From contig JAQSDJ010000107.1 of assembly GCA_029945855.1 (NCBI GenBank), forward strand, positions 1 through 36,360: a stretch of DNA of 36,360 nt. Reading direction: 5' to 3'. The notes under the pieces are model-generated. The model saw only the letters and a list, made by a program, of their open reading frames with translations, was not told the DNA's origin and did not search any database. The position numbers and the translations under genes were made by a program. Source of the DNA: Lacunisphaera sp. GTDB taxonomy: Bacteria > Verrucomicrobiota > Verrucomicrobiia > Opitutales > Opitutaceae. How positions within the stretch are numbered: position 1 is the stretch's first letter; every line of letters begins with the position of its first letter. This document shows, piece by piece, positions 29,592 to 36,360 of the stretch.

Positions 29592-29683
29592 TTTTTTCGC
29601 GCGCGAATAATATTTCGCCGCGTGTTTTTGTTTTTTTTGCCGAAAAAATTATTTTTCGCGCGCCAAAAAATATTTCGGCGAAG
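29591..29683. repeat. AT/CG-rich imperfect direct repeat with bulged hairpin
   Basis: Two ~30-base units, at 29591-29622 and 29651-29682, share ATTTTTCGCGCGC followed by an A-rich stretch and TATTTCG. The second unit also folds: GCCGAAA (29639-29645) pairs with TTTCGGC (29673-29679), and TATTTTT (29650-29656) pairs with AAAAATA (29666-29672), leaving a 4-base bulge. A T8 run lies just before the hairpin. The base composition is strikingly unlike the flanking genes. It may end malQ transcription or act in cis on the micro-ORF downstream. Confidence 0.6.
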
Positions 29684-29729
29684 TGAAGATTTTTCGTGCA
29701 ACCGCGGAATAATTTTACGACAATGTTGC

Positions 29730-29789
29730 ATGGCCAAAAAGAAACCTGCCAAGAAGAAGGCTAAAAAAGCCGGCAAAAAAAAGAAGTAG
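29730..29789 (+). CDS. 19-residue lysine-rich micro-protein
   Basis: ATG at 29730 opens MAKKKPAKKKAKKAGKKKK, then TAG. Twelve of 19 residues are Lys and the rest are Ala, Pro, Gly and Met, like the tails of histone H1-like bacterial proteins, so DNA or RNA binding is a reasonable guess. It is preceded by an AT-rich region with promoter-like TAATTT (29710-29715) and followed after 34 bases by a strong terminator, so the unit is set up like a real short transcript. No Shine-Dalgarno sequence is seen. It could instead be a chance reading of a small RNA. Confidence 0.5.
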   Translation: MAKKKPAKKKAKKAGKKKK

Positions 29790-29823
29790 TAACGTTTTCG
29801 TTGCTGCTCTTCTCTTCACCCTC

Positions 29824-29854
29824 AACACCGGCCACCCCAGCCGGTGTTTTTTTT
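29824..29854 (+). terminator. Terminator after the micro-ORF
   Basis: A 9-bp perfect stem (AACACCGGC/GCCGGTGTT) with a 7-base loop runs into eight T in total. It is a strong rho-independent terminator on the plus strand. Confidence 0.9.
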
Positions 29855-29909
29855 GGCCCGGATTTTTTCGCCGCCACCAGGAGCGCAGATTCAGGCTCAT
29901 GTCGTTTAA

Positions 29910-29981
29910 TGTAGGGTCGTCGCTGGTCGACGGACCGTTCCGCGGGTGCACGACGGCCCGGCGACAAGCGCCGGCCCTACA
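29910..29981. repeat. Palindromic element bounded by TGTAGGG/CCCTACA
   Basis: TGTAGGG at 29910-29916 and CCCTACA at 29975-29981 bound a 72-base GC-rich element whose inner sequences are imperfect complements (GTCGTCGCTGG against GGCGACAAGCGCC-type words). It looks like a dispersed repeat in the gap between the micro-ORF and yebC. Confidence 0.55.
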
Positions 29982-30048
29982 CAATTCGATACCGCGGATT
30001 GCCGGCTGCCCGGCCAAGCTGCGAGTCGGTGTGGCTGCGGCTTCCCGG

Positions 30049-30080
30049 TTCGACGGGCTCACGGCCCTGAGCTTGTCGAA
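30049..30080. repeat. Palindrome TTCGAC...GTCGAA
   Basis: TTCGAC (30049-30054) pairs with GTCGAA (30075-30080), and GGCTCA pairs with TGAGC inside. The core (CTGAGCTTGTCGAAGGGC) resembles a palindromic repeat that is common in bacterial genomes. Confidence 0.6.
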
Positions 30081-30103
30081 GGGCAGCCGCAGTATTCCAA
30101 GCC

Positions 30104-30122
30104 CACCGGCTGGCAGCCGGTG
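30104..30122 (-). repeat. Perfect 9-bp hairpin downstream of yebC
   Basis: CACCGGCTG and CAGCCGGTG flank a single G. It lies 22 bases past the yebC stop on the minus strand. There is no T-run, so it may be a repeat unit that only stabilises the mRNA end. Confidence 0.6.
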
Positions 30123-30144
30123 CCACTTCAAACCCCCGCCCGCG

Positions 30145-30876
30145 TCACTTCACCGCGGCCCACACGCGCTGGACGTCGTCGTGATCCTCGAGCGCCTGCA
30201 GGAATTCGCCGACCTCGGCGCGGCCGGCGTCGTCGAGCTCGGGAAACTGCTTGGCCACGTAGCCGATCTCGCTCGTGACGACCGCCCAGCCGTGCTGCTT
30301 GAGCCAGCTGGAGACGGCATGCACCGCGGTGCGGTCGGTGACGAAACGCGCGCCGGTGACGCCCTCGGGGATGTCGTCGTTCTCCGCGTGGGTCAGCGGG
30401 CTAAAATCATTGGCCCCGGCCTCGATGGCGGTGCCCTCGAGGTCCGCGCCGGCGGCCGCCGTGTGCGCCTCGACGAGGCCGACATGGTCGAACAGGAACT
30501 TGTTGCTGCCGGCCGCGCCCAGCACGCCCTTCTTGAAGAGCACGCGGACTTCCGGCGCGGTGCGCTGGTTGTTGTCGGTGTAGATTTCCACGATCACCGG
30601 CACCTTGTGCGGCGCGTAGCCCTCGTAGATGATGTGGTCGAGCGAGGACTTCTCGCCGCCGCTGCCCGTGCCCTTGGCGATGGCGCGCTCGATGGCGTCG
30701 CGGGTGACGTTGGCCTTGCGGGCCTTGTCCAGGACGGCGCTCAGCCGCGCGTTGCCGGCGGGATCGCCGCCGCCCAGCTTGGCGGCCACGGTGATTTCCT
30801 TCACCAGTTTGCCGACCGTCTGGCCCTTCTTCAGGTTAACGATCGCGCGTTTCGCATGCAGCCATTGACGTCCCAT
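30145..30876 (-). CDS. YebC/PmpR-family DNA-binding regulator or translation factor
   Basis: A 243-residue cytosolic protein of the YebC/TACO1 family. The N-terminal helical domain begins MGRQWLHAKRAIVNLKKGQT, a variant of the usual MAGHSKWANIKHRK opening. Family landmarks follow: AKLGGGDPAGNARLSAVLDK, NVTRDAIERAIAKGTG, and IYEGYAPHKVPVIVEIYTDN. The ATG at 30876 fits the family start; the frame continues open upstream only because of high GC. The gene is divergent from tag (117 bases apart). YebC proteins regulate transcription or help ribosomes at proline stretches; which applies here cannot be told from sequence. Confidence 0.93.
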   Translation of the reverse strand: MGRQWLHAKRAIVNLKKGQTVGKLVKEITVAAKLGGGDPAGNARLSAVLDKARKANVTRDAIERAIAKGTGSGGEKSSLDHIIYEGYAPHKVPVIVEIYTDNNQRTAPEVRVLFKKGVLGAAGSNKFLFDHVGLVEAHTAAAGADLEGTAIEAGANDFSPLTHAENDDIPEGVTGARFVTDRTAVHAVSSWLKQHGWAVVTSEIGYVAKQFPELDDAGRAEVGEFLQALEDHDDVQRVWAAVK

Positions 30877-30950
30877 AAGGCGGGAAGGTATGCCGGGGGC
30901 CCCGGCCGCGGGCAAGGCCGAAGACACCATGGCCGAAAAACGCGGTTCAT

Positions 30951-30987
30951 CTGCTGACATGACGTGGTCAGCAGCCTCTGCTAGGAT
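30951..30987 (+). promoter_or_regulatory. Palindrome overlapping a predicted tag promoter
   Basis: CTGCTGAC (30951-30958) and GTCAGCAG (30967-30974) form a perfect inverted repeat with 8-base spacing. ATGACG (30959-30964) and TAGGAT (30982-30987) are 17 bases apart and would be the -35 and -10. With that -10, transcription would begin at or next to the tag ATG (30994), giving a leaderless mRNA. Confidence 0.45.
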
Positions 30988-30993
30988 GTCCGC

Positions 30994-31566
30994 ATGAAGC
31001 AAAACCGCTGTCCCTGGGCCAAGGCCGAAAGCCAACACGTTTACCACGACACCGAGTGGGGCGTGCCGTCGCACGACGACCGCCACCTCTTCGAAATGCT
31101 CCTTCTTGAGGGCGCGCAGGCCGGCTTGAGCTGGGCCACTATCCTCAAGAAGCGGGAGAACTACCGTGCGGCGCTCGACGGGTTCGACGCCGGAAAAATC
31201 GCCCGCTACGACGCGCGGAAGGCCGCGCGCCTCCTCGCCGATCCCGGCATCGTGCGCAACCGCCTGAAAATCCGGTCGGTCACGCTCAACGCCCGCGCTT
31301 TCCTCGCCGTGCAGGCGGAATTCGGCTCGTTCGACCGCTATCTCTGGCGGTTCGTCGGCGGCCGGCCGCTCCAGCCCCGGCGACGGACCTCGGCGCAGAT
31401 CCCCGCCCGCACCGCCGAATCCGACGCGCTGAGCCGGGACCTGAAGCTGCGCGGCTTCAAGTTCGTCGGCACGACGATCTGCTACGCGTTCATGCAGGCG
31501 ACCGGCATGGTCAACGACCACCTCGTCTCCTGCCCCCGGCACGCGACGTGTGCCAGGCTGGAGTGA
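30994..31566 (+). CDS. tag: DNA-3-methyladenine glycosylase I
   Basis: A 190-residue base-excision repair enzyme that removes 3-methyladenine from alkylated DNA. The zinc site of the family is complete: Cys6 (RCPWA), His18 (VYHDTEWGVP), His176 and Cys180 (NDHLVSC). The conserved LLLEGAQAGLSWATILKKRE with the catalytic Glu is near residue 38, and GFKFVGTTICYAFMQATGMV is near the end. The length is standard. It starts 117 bases from divergent yebC, and a palindrome overlaps its predicted promoter. The EamA transporter gene follows 78 bases later. Confidence 0.96.
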   Translation: MKQNRCPWAKAESQHVYHDTEWGVPSHDDRHLFEMLLLEGAQAGLSWATILKKRENYRAALDGFDAGKIARYDARKAARLLADPGIVRNRLKIRSVTLNARAFLAVQAEFGSFDRYLWRFVGGRPLQPRRRTSAQIPARTAESDALSRDLKLRGFKFVGTTICYAFMQATGMVNDHLVSCPRHATCARLE

Positions 31567-31644
31567 GGCGTCGCCGGCCGCCCGGCCCGTGACTCGTTGC
31601 GGCCTTGCGTGGTGACGGCGGGAACGTCACACCTCGCCCCTTTC

Positions 31645-32541
31645 ATGCATTGGATCGTCGCCAGCCTCCTGTCCGCGCTGTTCCTCGGCTGTTACGAGCT
31701 GGGAACCAAGCACGCCGTGCGCGACAACGCCGTGCTGCCCGTGCTGTTCTTCGCCAACCTCTGCAGCGCCGCCGTCTGGTCCGGCCTGCTCGCCGTCGCC
31801 GCGCTGGCGCCGGGCACGCTGCCGGCGGTGCTGCTGGTCGCACCGCTGACCTGGCACCAACACCTGCTCCTGCTCGGCAAGTCCGCGCTCGTCGCCTCGT
31901 CGTGGGTCTGCAGCTATTTCGCGATCAAGCACCTGCCGATGACCCTGGCCTCCCCCGTGCGCGCCACCGGCCCGATGTGGACCCTGGGCGGCGCCGTGCT
32001 GCTGCTGGGCGAGCGGCCGACCGCCCTCGAGGGCGTCGGCATCGTCATCACCCTCATCTCCTTCTTCGGCCTGTCTGTCGCCGGTTCGCGCGAGGGCATC
32101 CATTTCCATCGCAACAAATGGATCGGGTTTCTCTTCGCCGGCACCCTGCTGGGCGCGACCAGCGGGCTCTACGACAAATTCCTGCTCGGCCGGATGGGCT
32201 TCAGTGCGGCGACCGTGCAATGCTGGTTTTCCCTCTACCTCGCGGCCCTGTTCCTGCCCCTGGCCCTCGGCTGGAAGCTGCGCCTGTGGCCGCGCCATGA
32301 ATTCCACTGGCGCGGGAGCATCGTCGTGGTCTCGTTCGCCCTGCTCATCGCCGATTTCGTGTATTTCGACGCGCTGCGCAACCCCGACGCGCTCGTCTCG
32401 CTGGTCTCGAGCCTGCGGCGCGGCAGCACGCTCGTGGCCTTTGCCGGCGCCGTGTTCCTCTTCAAGGAGCAGCACGGCCGCGCCAAGCTGCCGGCGGTGC
32501 TCGGCATCATGACCGGCATCGTCCTGACGATCCTCGGCTGA
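31645..32541 (+). CDS. EamA-family (DMT) transporter
   Basis: A 298-residue membrane protein with about ten hydrophobic spans and the two-half layout of drug/metabolite transporters. EamA-type features are AIKHLPMTLASPVRATGPMW (end of the first half) and VSLVSSLRRGSTLVAFAGAV with FLFKEQ (second half). The start ATG at 31645 opens directly into the first span (MHWIVASLLSALFLGCYELG); an upstream non-ATG start is less likely. The substrate is unknown. It is convergent with the GH43-like gene, with only two bases between stops. Confidence 0.87.
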   Translation: MHWIVASLLSALFLGCYELGTKHAVRDNAVLPVLFFANLCSAAVWSGLLAVAALAPGTLPAVLLVAPLTWHQHLLLLGKSALVASSWVCSYFAIKHLPMTLASPVRATGPMWTLGGAVLLLGERPTALEGVGIVITLISFFGLSVAGSREGIHFHRNKWIGFLFAGTLLGATSGLYDKFLLGRMGFSAATVQCWFSLYLAALFLPLALGWKLRLWPRHEFHWRGSIVVVSFALLIADFVYFDALRNPDALVSLVSSLRRGSTLVAFAGAVFLFKEQHGRAKLPAVLGIMTGIVLTILG

Positions 32542-32543
32542 TC

Positions 32544-33569
32544 CTACCGCTGCACGCGGATCGTGTCGCCCAGATCCTCCATCTCCATGAACACGGCACG
32601 CTCCTGCGGCGTGATGTTCGGTTGGTGCAAGATCATCATCAACCGGCCGTCGAGCCGCCTGAACAGCATCGCATGCCCGCCGTCCGCGCCGAAAATCGGC
32701 TCGGCCTGGTGCTTCCACGGCCCCGCCAGCTTGCCTGATTCTGATATCGCCAGCCCGGTCGTGTAACCGGCGGCGCCGCCGGAGGTCCAGAGCATCACAA
32801 GCTTCCCGGTCTTGGTGTGGTAGAGCCACGGGCCGTCGGTGACGACGCAGCCGTATTGGGCGGATTTTTTCACCCACGGCGCGTCGCTGCCGTTGAACAG
32901 CCGCACCGGTTCACCGTCGGTCGCGGACAGGTCGGGCTTCAGCTTCACGTATTCCACGGTGCCGTCCTTGATCTGCACCCATTCGTGGCAAAAAACCATG
33001 TAGGGCGTGCCGTCCTCCACCCAAAGCGTGCCATCCAACGTCATCAGGTCGGGCGGCAGCGTGGAGCGCGTGGTGTCGAAGGGTCGGAACGGCCCATCCA
33101 CCTTGTCCGCCACGAGCACCTGCGAGCCGCGTTTCACCCGGGGCAGCCAGTCGCGCCACTGCTCGGGGAACGGCTGGTCGCTGTCGAAGGTGAGGAACAG
33201 GTAGAACTTGCCCTCGTGGGCGTGCAGCTCCGGTGCCCAGATGGCGCGCTGCGTCCAGAAATTCTCGGGAATCTCAAAAATCACTCGCGGCCCGTTCCAG
33301 GTCTGCAGATCCCGGCTCGTGTATTGGACGACGGCGGGCCGGCCGTTCGGTCCGCGACGTCGCGCGCTCACCAGGTAATAGGTCTGCGCCGCCTCGTCGA
33401 CCCACACGCACGAGTCGCGCAGCCGCTCGTCGGCGAGCTTCACGTCGCGCGGCGCCGGCAGCGGGACGTTTCGCCAGCGTTCGGGGCCGGGCGGCGGGGT
33501 GGCGGGCGCCGGAGCGGGGGTCTGGGCTGTCGCCAGGACCGCGAGCAAGAGGAAGAGGAACGATCGCAT
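32544..33569 (-). CDS. Exported GH43-like glycoside hydrolase
   Basis: A 341-residue protein with a short signal peptide (about 1-16, LFLLLAVLATAQ) and a Pro/Ala linker, then a five-bladed beta-propeller typical of GH43-type enzymes: LRDSCVWVDEAAQTYYLV with candidate base Asp52, WAPELHAHEGKFYLFLTF, GTLWVEDGTPYMVFCHEW with candidate acid Glu, and VTDGPWLYHTKTGKLVMLW. It would act outside the cytoplasm on arabinose-, xylose- or galactose-containing glycans. The exact substrate and subfamily cannot be told. The assignment of catalytic residues is tentative. Confidence 0.85.
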   Translation of the reverse strand: MRSFLFLLLAVLATAQTPAPAPATPPPGPERWRNVPLPAPRDVKLADERLRDSCVWVDEAAQTYYLVSARRRGPNGRPAVVQYTSRDLQTWNGPRVIFEIPENFWTQRAIWAPELHAHEGKFYLFLTFDSDQPFPEQWRDWLPRVKRGSQVLVADKVDGPFRPFDTTRSTLPPDLMTLDGTLWVEDGTPYMVFCHEWVQIKDGTVEYVKLKPDLSATDGEPVRLFNGSDAPWVKKSAQYGCVVTDGPWLYHTKTGKLVMLWTSGGAAGYTTGLAISESGKLAGPWKHQAEPIFGADGGHAMLFRRLDGRLMMILHQPNITPQERAVFMEMEDLGDTIRVQR

Positions 33570-33706
33570 GGGGTTGGGGATTAAAACCAGGATGCCCGGC
33601 GTCCCGTCGGGAGCAATGCCGCGCCGGACGTTCAGTCAGAATGCAACGGGCGGAAAATGCCGGGCCGCCCTTTCCTTTTCCCCGAACCGTGGTATCTTGC
33701 CGACCG

Positions 33707-33979
33707 ATGTTCGCCGATCTTTTCCCGTGGCTCAACCGCCGGTCGCCCGAGGCCTACGAACAGGCCTTTGTCACCGCCGTGGTGGTGCGCCACCCGGCGC
33801 CCCGCAATCTCCGCCTTGAGAAGATCATTTTGCTCTGCTGGGCGTTGATTGCTGTGAAGCATGTCGCCGTCATCTGGGCCGTGCACCACTACGCCGTGCC
33901 GTTCCACCCACTCTGGATCAACGCCCCGACCTTCCTGCTCGGGCTGCTCGCCACCCTCGCCTACTACCGGGGCGAGTGA
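33707..33979 (+). CDS. Small two-span membrane protein
   Basis: A 90-residue protein with a charged N-terminal half (PEAYEQAFVTAVVVRHPAPR) and two membrane spans (about 42-60, IILLCWALIAVKHVAVIWAV, and about 72-86, APTFLLGLLATLAYY). The ATG at 33707 follows a pyrimidine-rich leader without a Shine-Dalgarno site. I do not recognise the family. It is followed by a word-iterated spacer and a DUF5069 gene. Confidence 0.6.
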   Translation: MFADLFPWLNRRSPEAYEQAFVTAVVVRHPAPRNLRLEKIILLCWALIAVKHVAVIWAVHHYAVPFHPLWINAPTFLLGLLATLAYYRGE

Positions 33980-33987
33980 CGCGGCAA

Positions 33988-34108
33988 TTTTGGATTTTAG
34001 ATTCTCGATTTTCGAACCGGGGTGCTGCTATTACATTTCAGCCGGTGGTGCCGCCGGCTCCGGTCAAACCGGCGTCCATCCGATCCAAAACCTTCAATCG
34101 AAAATCGA
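33988..34108. repeat. Word-iterated inverted spacer before the DUF5069 gene
   Basis: TTTTGGAT (33988-33995) and TCGATTTTCGA (34005-34015) on the left are matched by complements ATCCAAAA (34083-34090) and TCGAAAATCGA (34098-34108) on the right. The words come in the same order on both sides rather than nested, so this is not a simple hairpin. The middle is GC-rich with AGCCGG/CCGGCT. The AT-rich arms stand out from their surroundings. Confidence 0.65.
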
Positions 34109-34110
34109 AA

Positions 34111-34563
34111 ATGCCCGTCGTTCCCGGTCTCCGCAGTCCCTACGCCAAGGTCGGCCGCCTCGTCTATTTCGGCCGCATGCTCGACAAGATCCGCCTGCAG
34201 GCCGGCCAGAACCTCCCTGCCGACTACCAGGCGAACCTCGGCAAGGGCTTCGACGCCCGCTGCTGCACCTTCCTGCGCGTCAGCCATGCCGAACTCACCG
34301 CCCGGGTGCTCGCGGGCGGCCTCGACGACGCCCAGCTGCTGGGCTGGGGCCACGAGCGCGGCGGCGCCCGCACCGACGAGGACTGCGAGGTCTGGAACGG
34401 CTTCATGATGAAGCGCGGCTGGCGCGACGCCGGCGCCGAGGTGCTCACGAAGCGCATCCGGGAGAGCGCGCTCGAAGCCGCCCCGATCCAGACCATGTTC
34501 GATTATCTGGATTTCGACGAAGGCCGCGACCCGGTCGCCAGCCAGGCCTGGGCGCAGCCCTGA
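34111..34563 (+). CDS. DUF5069 family protein
   Basis: A 150-residue cytosolic protein of unknown function. It has the family's opening GLRSPYAKVGRLVYFGRMLD and a middle GFDARCCTFL, ending with IQTMFDYLDFDEGR. The ATG at 34111 was chosen because upstream residues would be encoded by the repeat spacer. It starts two bases after the right repeat arm and has no Shine-Dalgarno site. DUF5069 proteins are frequent in Verrucomicrobiota, which supports the taxonomic guess. The penicillin-acylase gene follows 13 bases later. Confidence 0.83.
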   Translation: MPVVPGLRSPYAKVGRLVYFGRMLDKIRLQAGQNLPADYQANLGKGFDARCCTFLRVSHAELTARVLAGGLDDAQLLGWGHERGGARTDEDCEVWNGFMMKRGWRDAGAEVLTKRIRESALEAAPIQTMFDYLDFDEGRDPVASQAWAQP

Positions 34564-34576
34564 TCCCCTTCCTGCC

Positions 34577-36360
34577 ATGTCCGCCCTGCGCATCCGCCTG
34601 CAATATCTTCTCTCAGTCCTGAGCGTGGTGCTCGTGCTCGTGCTGGCGGCGGTCGCCTGGGCCTGGTGGCAGATGCGCGGCAGCCTGCCCCAGCTCGACG
34701 GTGAACGCGCGGTCGCCGGCCTCGCCGCCCCGGTGAAGATCGAGCGCGACGCCCTCGGCGGGCCGACCATCACCGGCACCACGCGGGCCGACGCGGCCCG
34801 GGCGCTCGGCTTCCTCCATGCGTCGGACCGCTTTTTCCAGATGGACCTGCTGCGCCGCAGCGGAGCCGGCGAGCTGGCGGAGCTCTTCGGCGCGATGGCC
34901 GTGCCGCTCGACCAAAGCCACCGCCTGCACGGTTTCCGCCGCACCGCCGGCTCGGTCGTCGCGGCGCTGGCGCCGGCCGAGCGCGCCATGCTCGACGCCT
35001 ACACCGCGGGGGTGAACGCCGGCCTCGCCGCCCTGCCCAAGACCCCCTGGGAATACCTCGTGCTCCGCACCACCCCGCAACCTTGGCGCGCGGAGGACAG
35101 CCTGCTGTGCATCTACGCCATGTGGTTCGATCTGCAGGATTACCGCGGAGCCTTCGAACTGAACCGCGCCGCGCTCCGCGAGGCGCTCGGCCAGTCCGCG
35201 CTGGAGTTCCTCGCCCCGCGCGGCAACTCGTGGGACGCCGCGCTCGACGGCAGCCTGTTTGCCCCGCCTCCGTTGCCGTCGTTCCGCTTCACCAAGCCCG
35301 GACCTGAGACGGTCGTGGCCGGTGTCCCGCCCGGACCGGAACCGGAATCCAAGCGCGTGGTGGGCTCCAATGCGTTCGCCCTCGCCGGCACCCACACGGC
35401 CAGCGGCGCCGCCTTGCTCGCGAACGACATGCACCTCGACCTCAACCTGCCGCAGACCTGGTATCGCGCCGTGCTGCAATGGACGGACCCCGCCGGACCG
35501 GGCTGGGTGGCCGGCGTCACGCTGCCGGGCGTCCCCGCCATCGTCGTGGGCAGCAATCGCCACGTCGCCTGGGGCTTCACCAACGCCTACATCGACACCA
35601 CCGACGTCATCATCGTCGAGACCGATGCCATCGCGCAGAGCCACTACCGCACCGCGGCGGGCTGGAAGGAAATCGAGGAACGCCACGAGGAGATCAAGGT
35701 GAAGGGCAAGCCGTCCGTGAAATTCCTCGTCCGCTGGACGGAATGGGGCCCCGTCATCGGCGGCCCCGCGGAAGGCCGCTACCAGGTTTTGCGCTGGAAC
35801 GCCCACGATGTGTCGGCCGCCAACCTCGGGCTCTTGGCGCTGGAACAGGCGCAAACGGTCGCCATCGCCCATCGCACGGGCATGCCCAACCAGAATTTTT
35901 TCGTCGCCGATGCCGGCGGCACCGTGGCCTGGACCATCATCGGCCGGGTCCCCCGCCGCGTCGGCTATGACGGCCGCCTGCCGGTCTCCTGGACCTACGG
36001 CGACCGGCGCTGGGACGGCTGGCTGCCCCCGGAGGAAATCCCCGTGGTCACTTCCCGCCCCGGCGGCCAACCCGCCGAAATTCCCACGCCGGACGGTGCG
36101 GTCTGGAGCGGCAACAACCGCGCCGTCGGCGGCGCGGCCTACACCCGGCTGGGCGACAGCGGCTACGACGACGGCCCCCGCGCGCGTCAGATCCGCGACG
36201 ACCTGCGGGCGCTCATCGCGAGCGGGAAGAAAGCCGCCCCCGCCGACCTGCTCGCCGTCCAGCTCGATGATCGCGCGGTGTTCCTGGAACGCTGGCAGAA
36301 ATTCCTGCTCGAGGTCCTGACCGACGAGGCGGTCGCCGGGAACCCGTCCCGCGCCGCGCT
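34577..36360 (+). CDS. Penicillin acylase family protein (partial)
   Basis: 594 codons are visible and the frame stays open at the window edge. The protein has an N-terminal membrane anchor or signal (LLSVLSVVLVLVLAAVAWAW) and the penicillin-amidase layout: an alpha-chain (KIERDALGGPTITG, ARALGFLHASDRFFQMDLLR), a spacer, and the beta-chain starting at nucleophile Ser264 (VVGSNAFALAG), followed by LANDMHLDLNLPQTWY and PGVPAIVVGSNRHVAWGFTN. These Ntn-hydrolases are made as precursors and self-cleave before Ser to hydrolyse amides such as acyl-homoserine lactones or beta-lactam side chains. The substrate is unknown. Confidence 0.92.
   Translation, partial: MSALRIRLQYLLSVLSVVLVLVLAAVAWAWWQMRGSLPQLDGERAVAGLAAPVKIERDALGGPTITGTTRADAARALGFLHASDRFFQMDLLRRSGAGELAELFGAMAVPLDQSHRLHGFRRTAGSVVAALAPAERAMLDAYTAGVNAGLAALPKTPWEYLVLRTTPQPWRAEDSLLCIYAMWFDLQDYRGAFELNRAALREALGQSALEFLAPRGNSWDAALDGSLFAPPPLPSFRFTKPGPETVVAGVPPGPEPESKRVVGSNAFALAGTHTASGAALLANDMHLDLNLPQTWYRAVLQWTDPAGPGWVAGVTLPGVPAIVVGSNRHVAWGFTNAYIDTTDVIIVETDAIAQSHYRTAAGWKEIEERHEEIKVKGKPSVKFLVRWTEWGPVIGGPAEGRYQVLRWNAHDVSAANLGLLALEQAQTVAIAHRTGMPNQNFFVADAGGTVAWTIIGRVPRRVGYDGRLPVSWTYGDRRWDGWLPPEEIPVVTSRPGGQPAEIPTPDGAVWSGNNRAVGGAAYTRLGDSGYDDGPRARQIRDDLRALIASGKKAAPADLLAVQLDDRAVFLERWQKFLLEVLTDEAVAGNPSRAA

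Overview
The window is GC-rich DNA (roughly two thirds G+C by eye) packed with chromosomal genes and shows strong codon bias. Several genes have no obvious Shine-Dalgarno site, and the frames use ATG, GTG and TTG starts. The gene content (DUF5069, DUF3016, a sigma/anti-sigma/DUF4097-like trio, GH3 and GH43 sugar hydrolases, a PFOR next to a dihydroorotate-dehydrogenase-like gene) and the kinds of intergenic repeat suggest a Verrucomicrobiota member, probably Opitutaceae-like. That placement is inference; no rRNA or other taxonomic marker gene is present.

Layout. 1-93: start of a Tat-exported protein leaving the window on the left. 210-2994: ECF-type sigma factor, zinc-finger anti-sigma factor with HEAT-like C-terminus, and an exported DUF4097-like repeat protein, closed by a good terminator. 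3061-3413: a run of hairpins, the wreck of a GH3 glycosidase and an orphan terminator. 3583-5502: hybrid histidine kinase with a degenerate N-terminal receiver. 5608-5841 (minus): single-cluster ferredoxin. 6066-18329: a 12-gene respiratory complex I operon, nuoA-B-C-D-I-H-J-K-L-M-M-N, closed by a terminator. 18391-24014 (minus): HDOD protein, DHODH-like flavoprotein and pyruvate:ferredoxin oxidoreductase (PFOR). 24198-29591: DUF3667 membrane protein, DUF3016 lipoprotein, gamma-glutamyltransferase and 4-alpha-glucanotransferase. 29591-30122: AT-rich repeats, a 19-residue lysine-rich micro-ORF with its own terminator, and a cluster of palindromes. 30145-36360: YebC-like regulator (minus), 3-methyladenine glycosylase, EamA transporter, GH43-like protein (minus), small membrane protein, DUF5069 protein and a penicillin-acylase-family protein cut off by the right edge.

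How it fits together. The complex I operon has no nuoE, nuoF or nuoG, the NADH-oxidising arm. It carries two adjacent, diverged nuoM genes, and its NuoL has extra sequence in the C-terminal lateral-helix region. A ferredoxin gene lies just upstream and PFOR, which makes reduced ferredoxin, lies just downstream. A ferredoxin-fed complex I with an extra antiporter-like subunit is the most interesting hypothesis here, but nuoEFG could sit elsewhere in the genome. The second NuoM has Leu where the TM7 lysine normally stands.

The other theme is intergenic structure. Several spacers are built from short words iterated on one strand and their reverse complements nearer the next gene (843-943, 9002-9134, 33988-34108), with a related one-armed leader before nuoC. 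There are also classical palindromic elements (3061-3115, 27906-28002, 29910-30122). No tRNA, rRNA, CRISPR, transposase or phage gene was seen.
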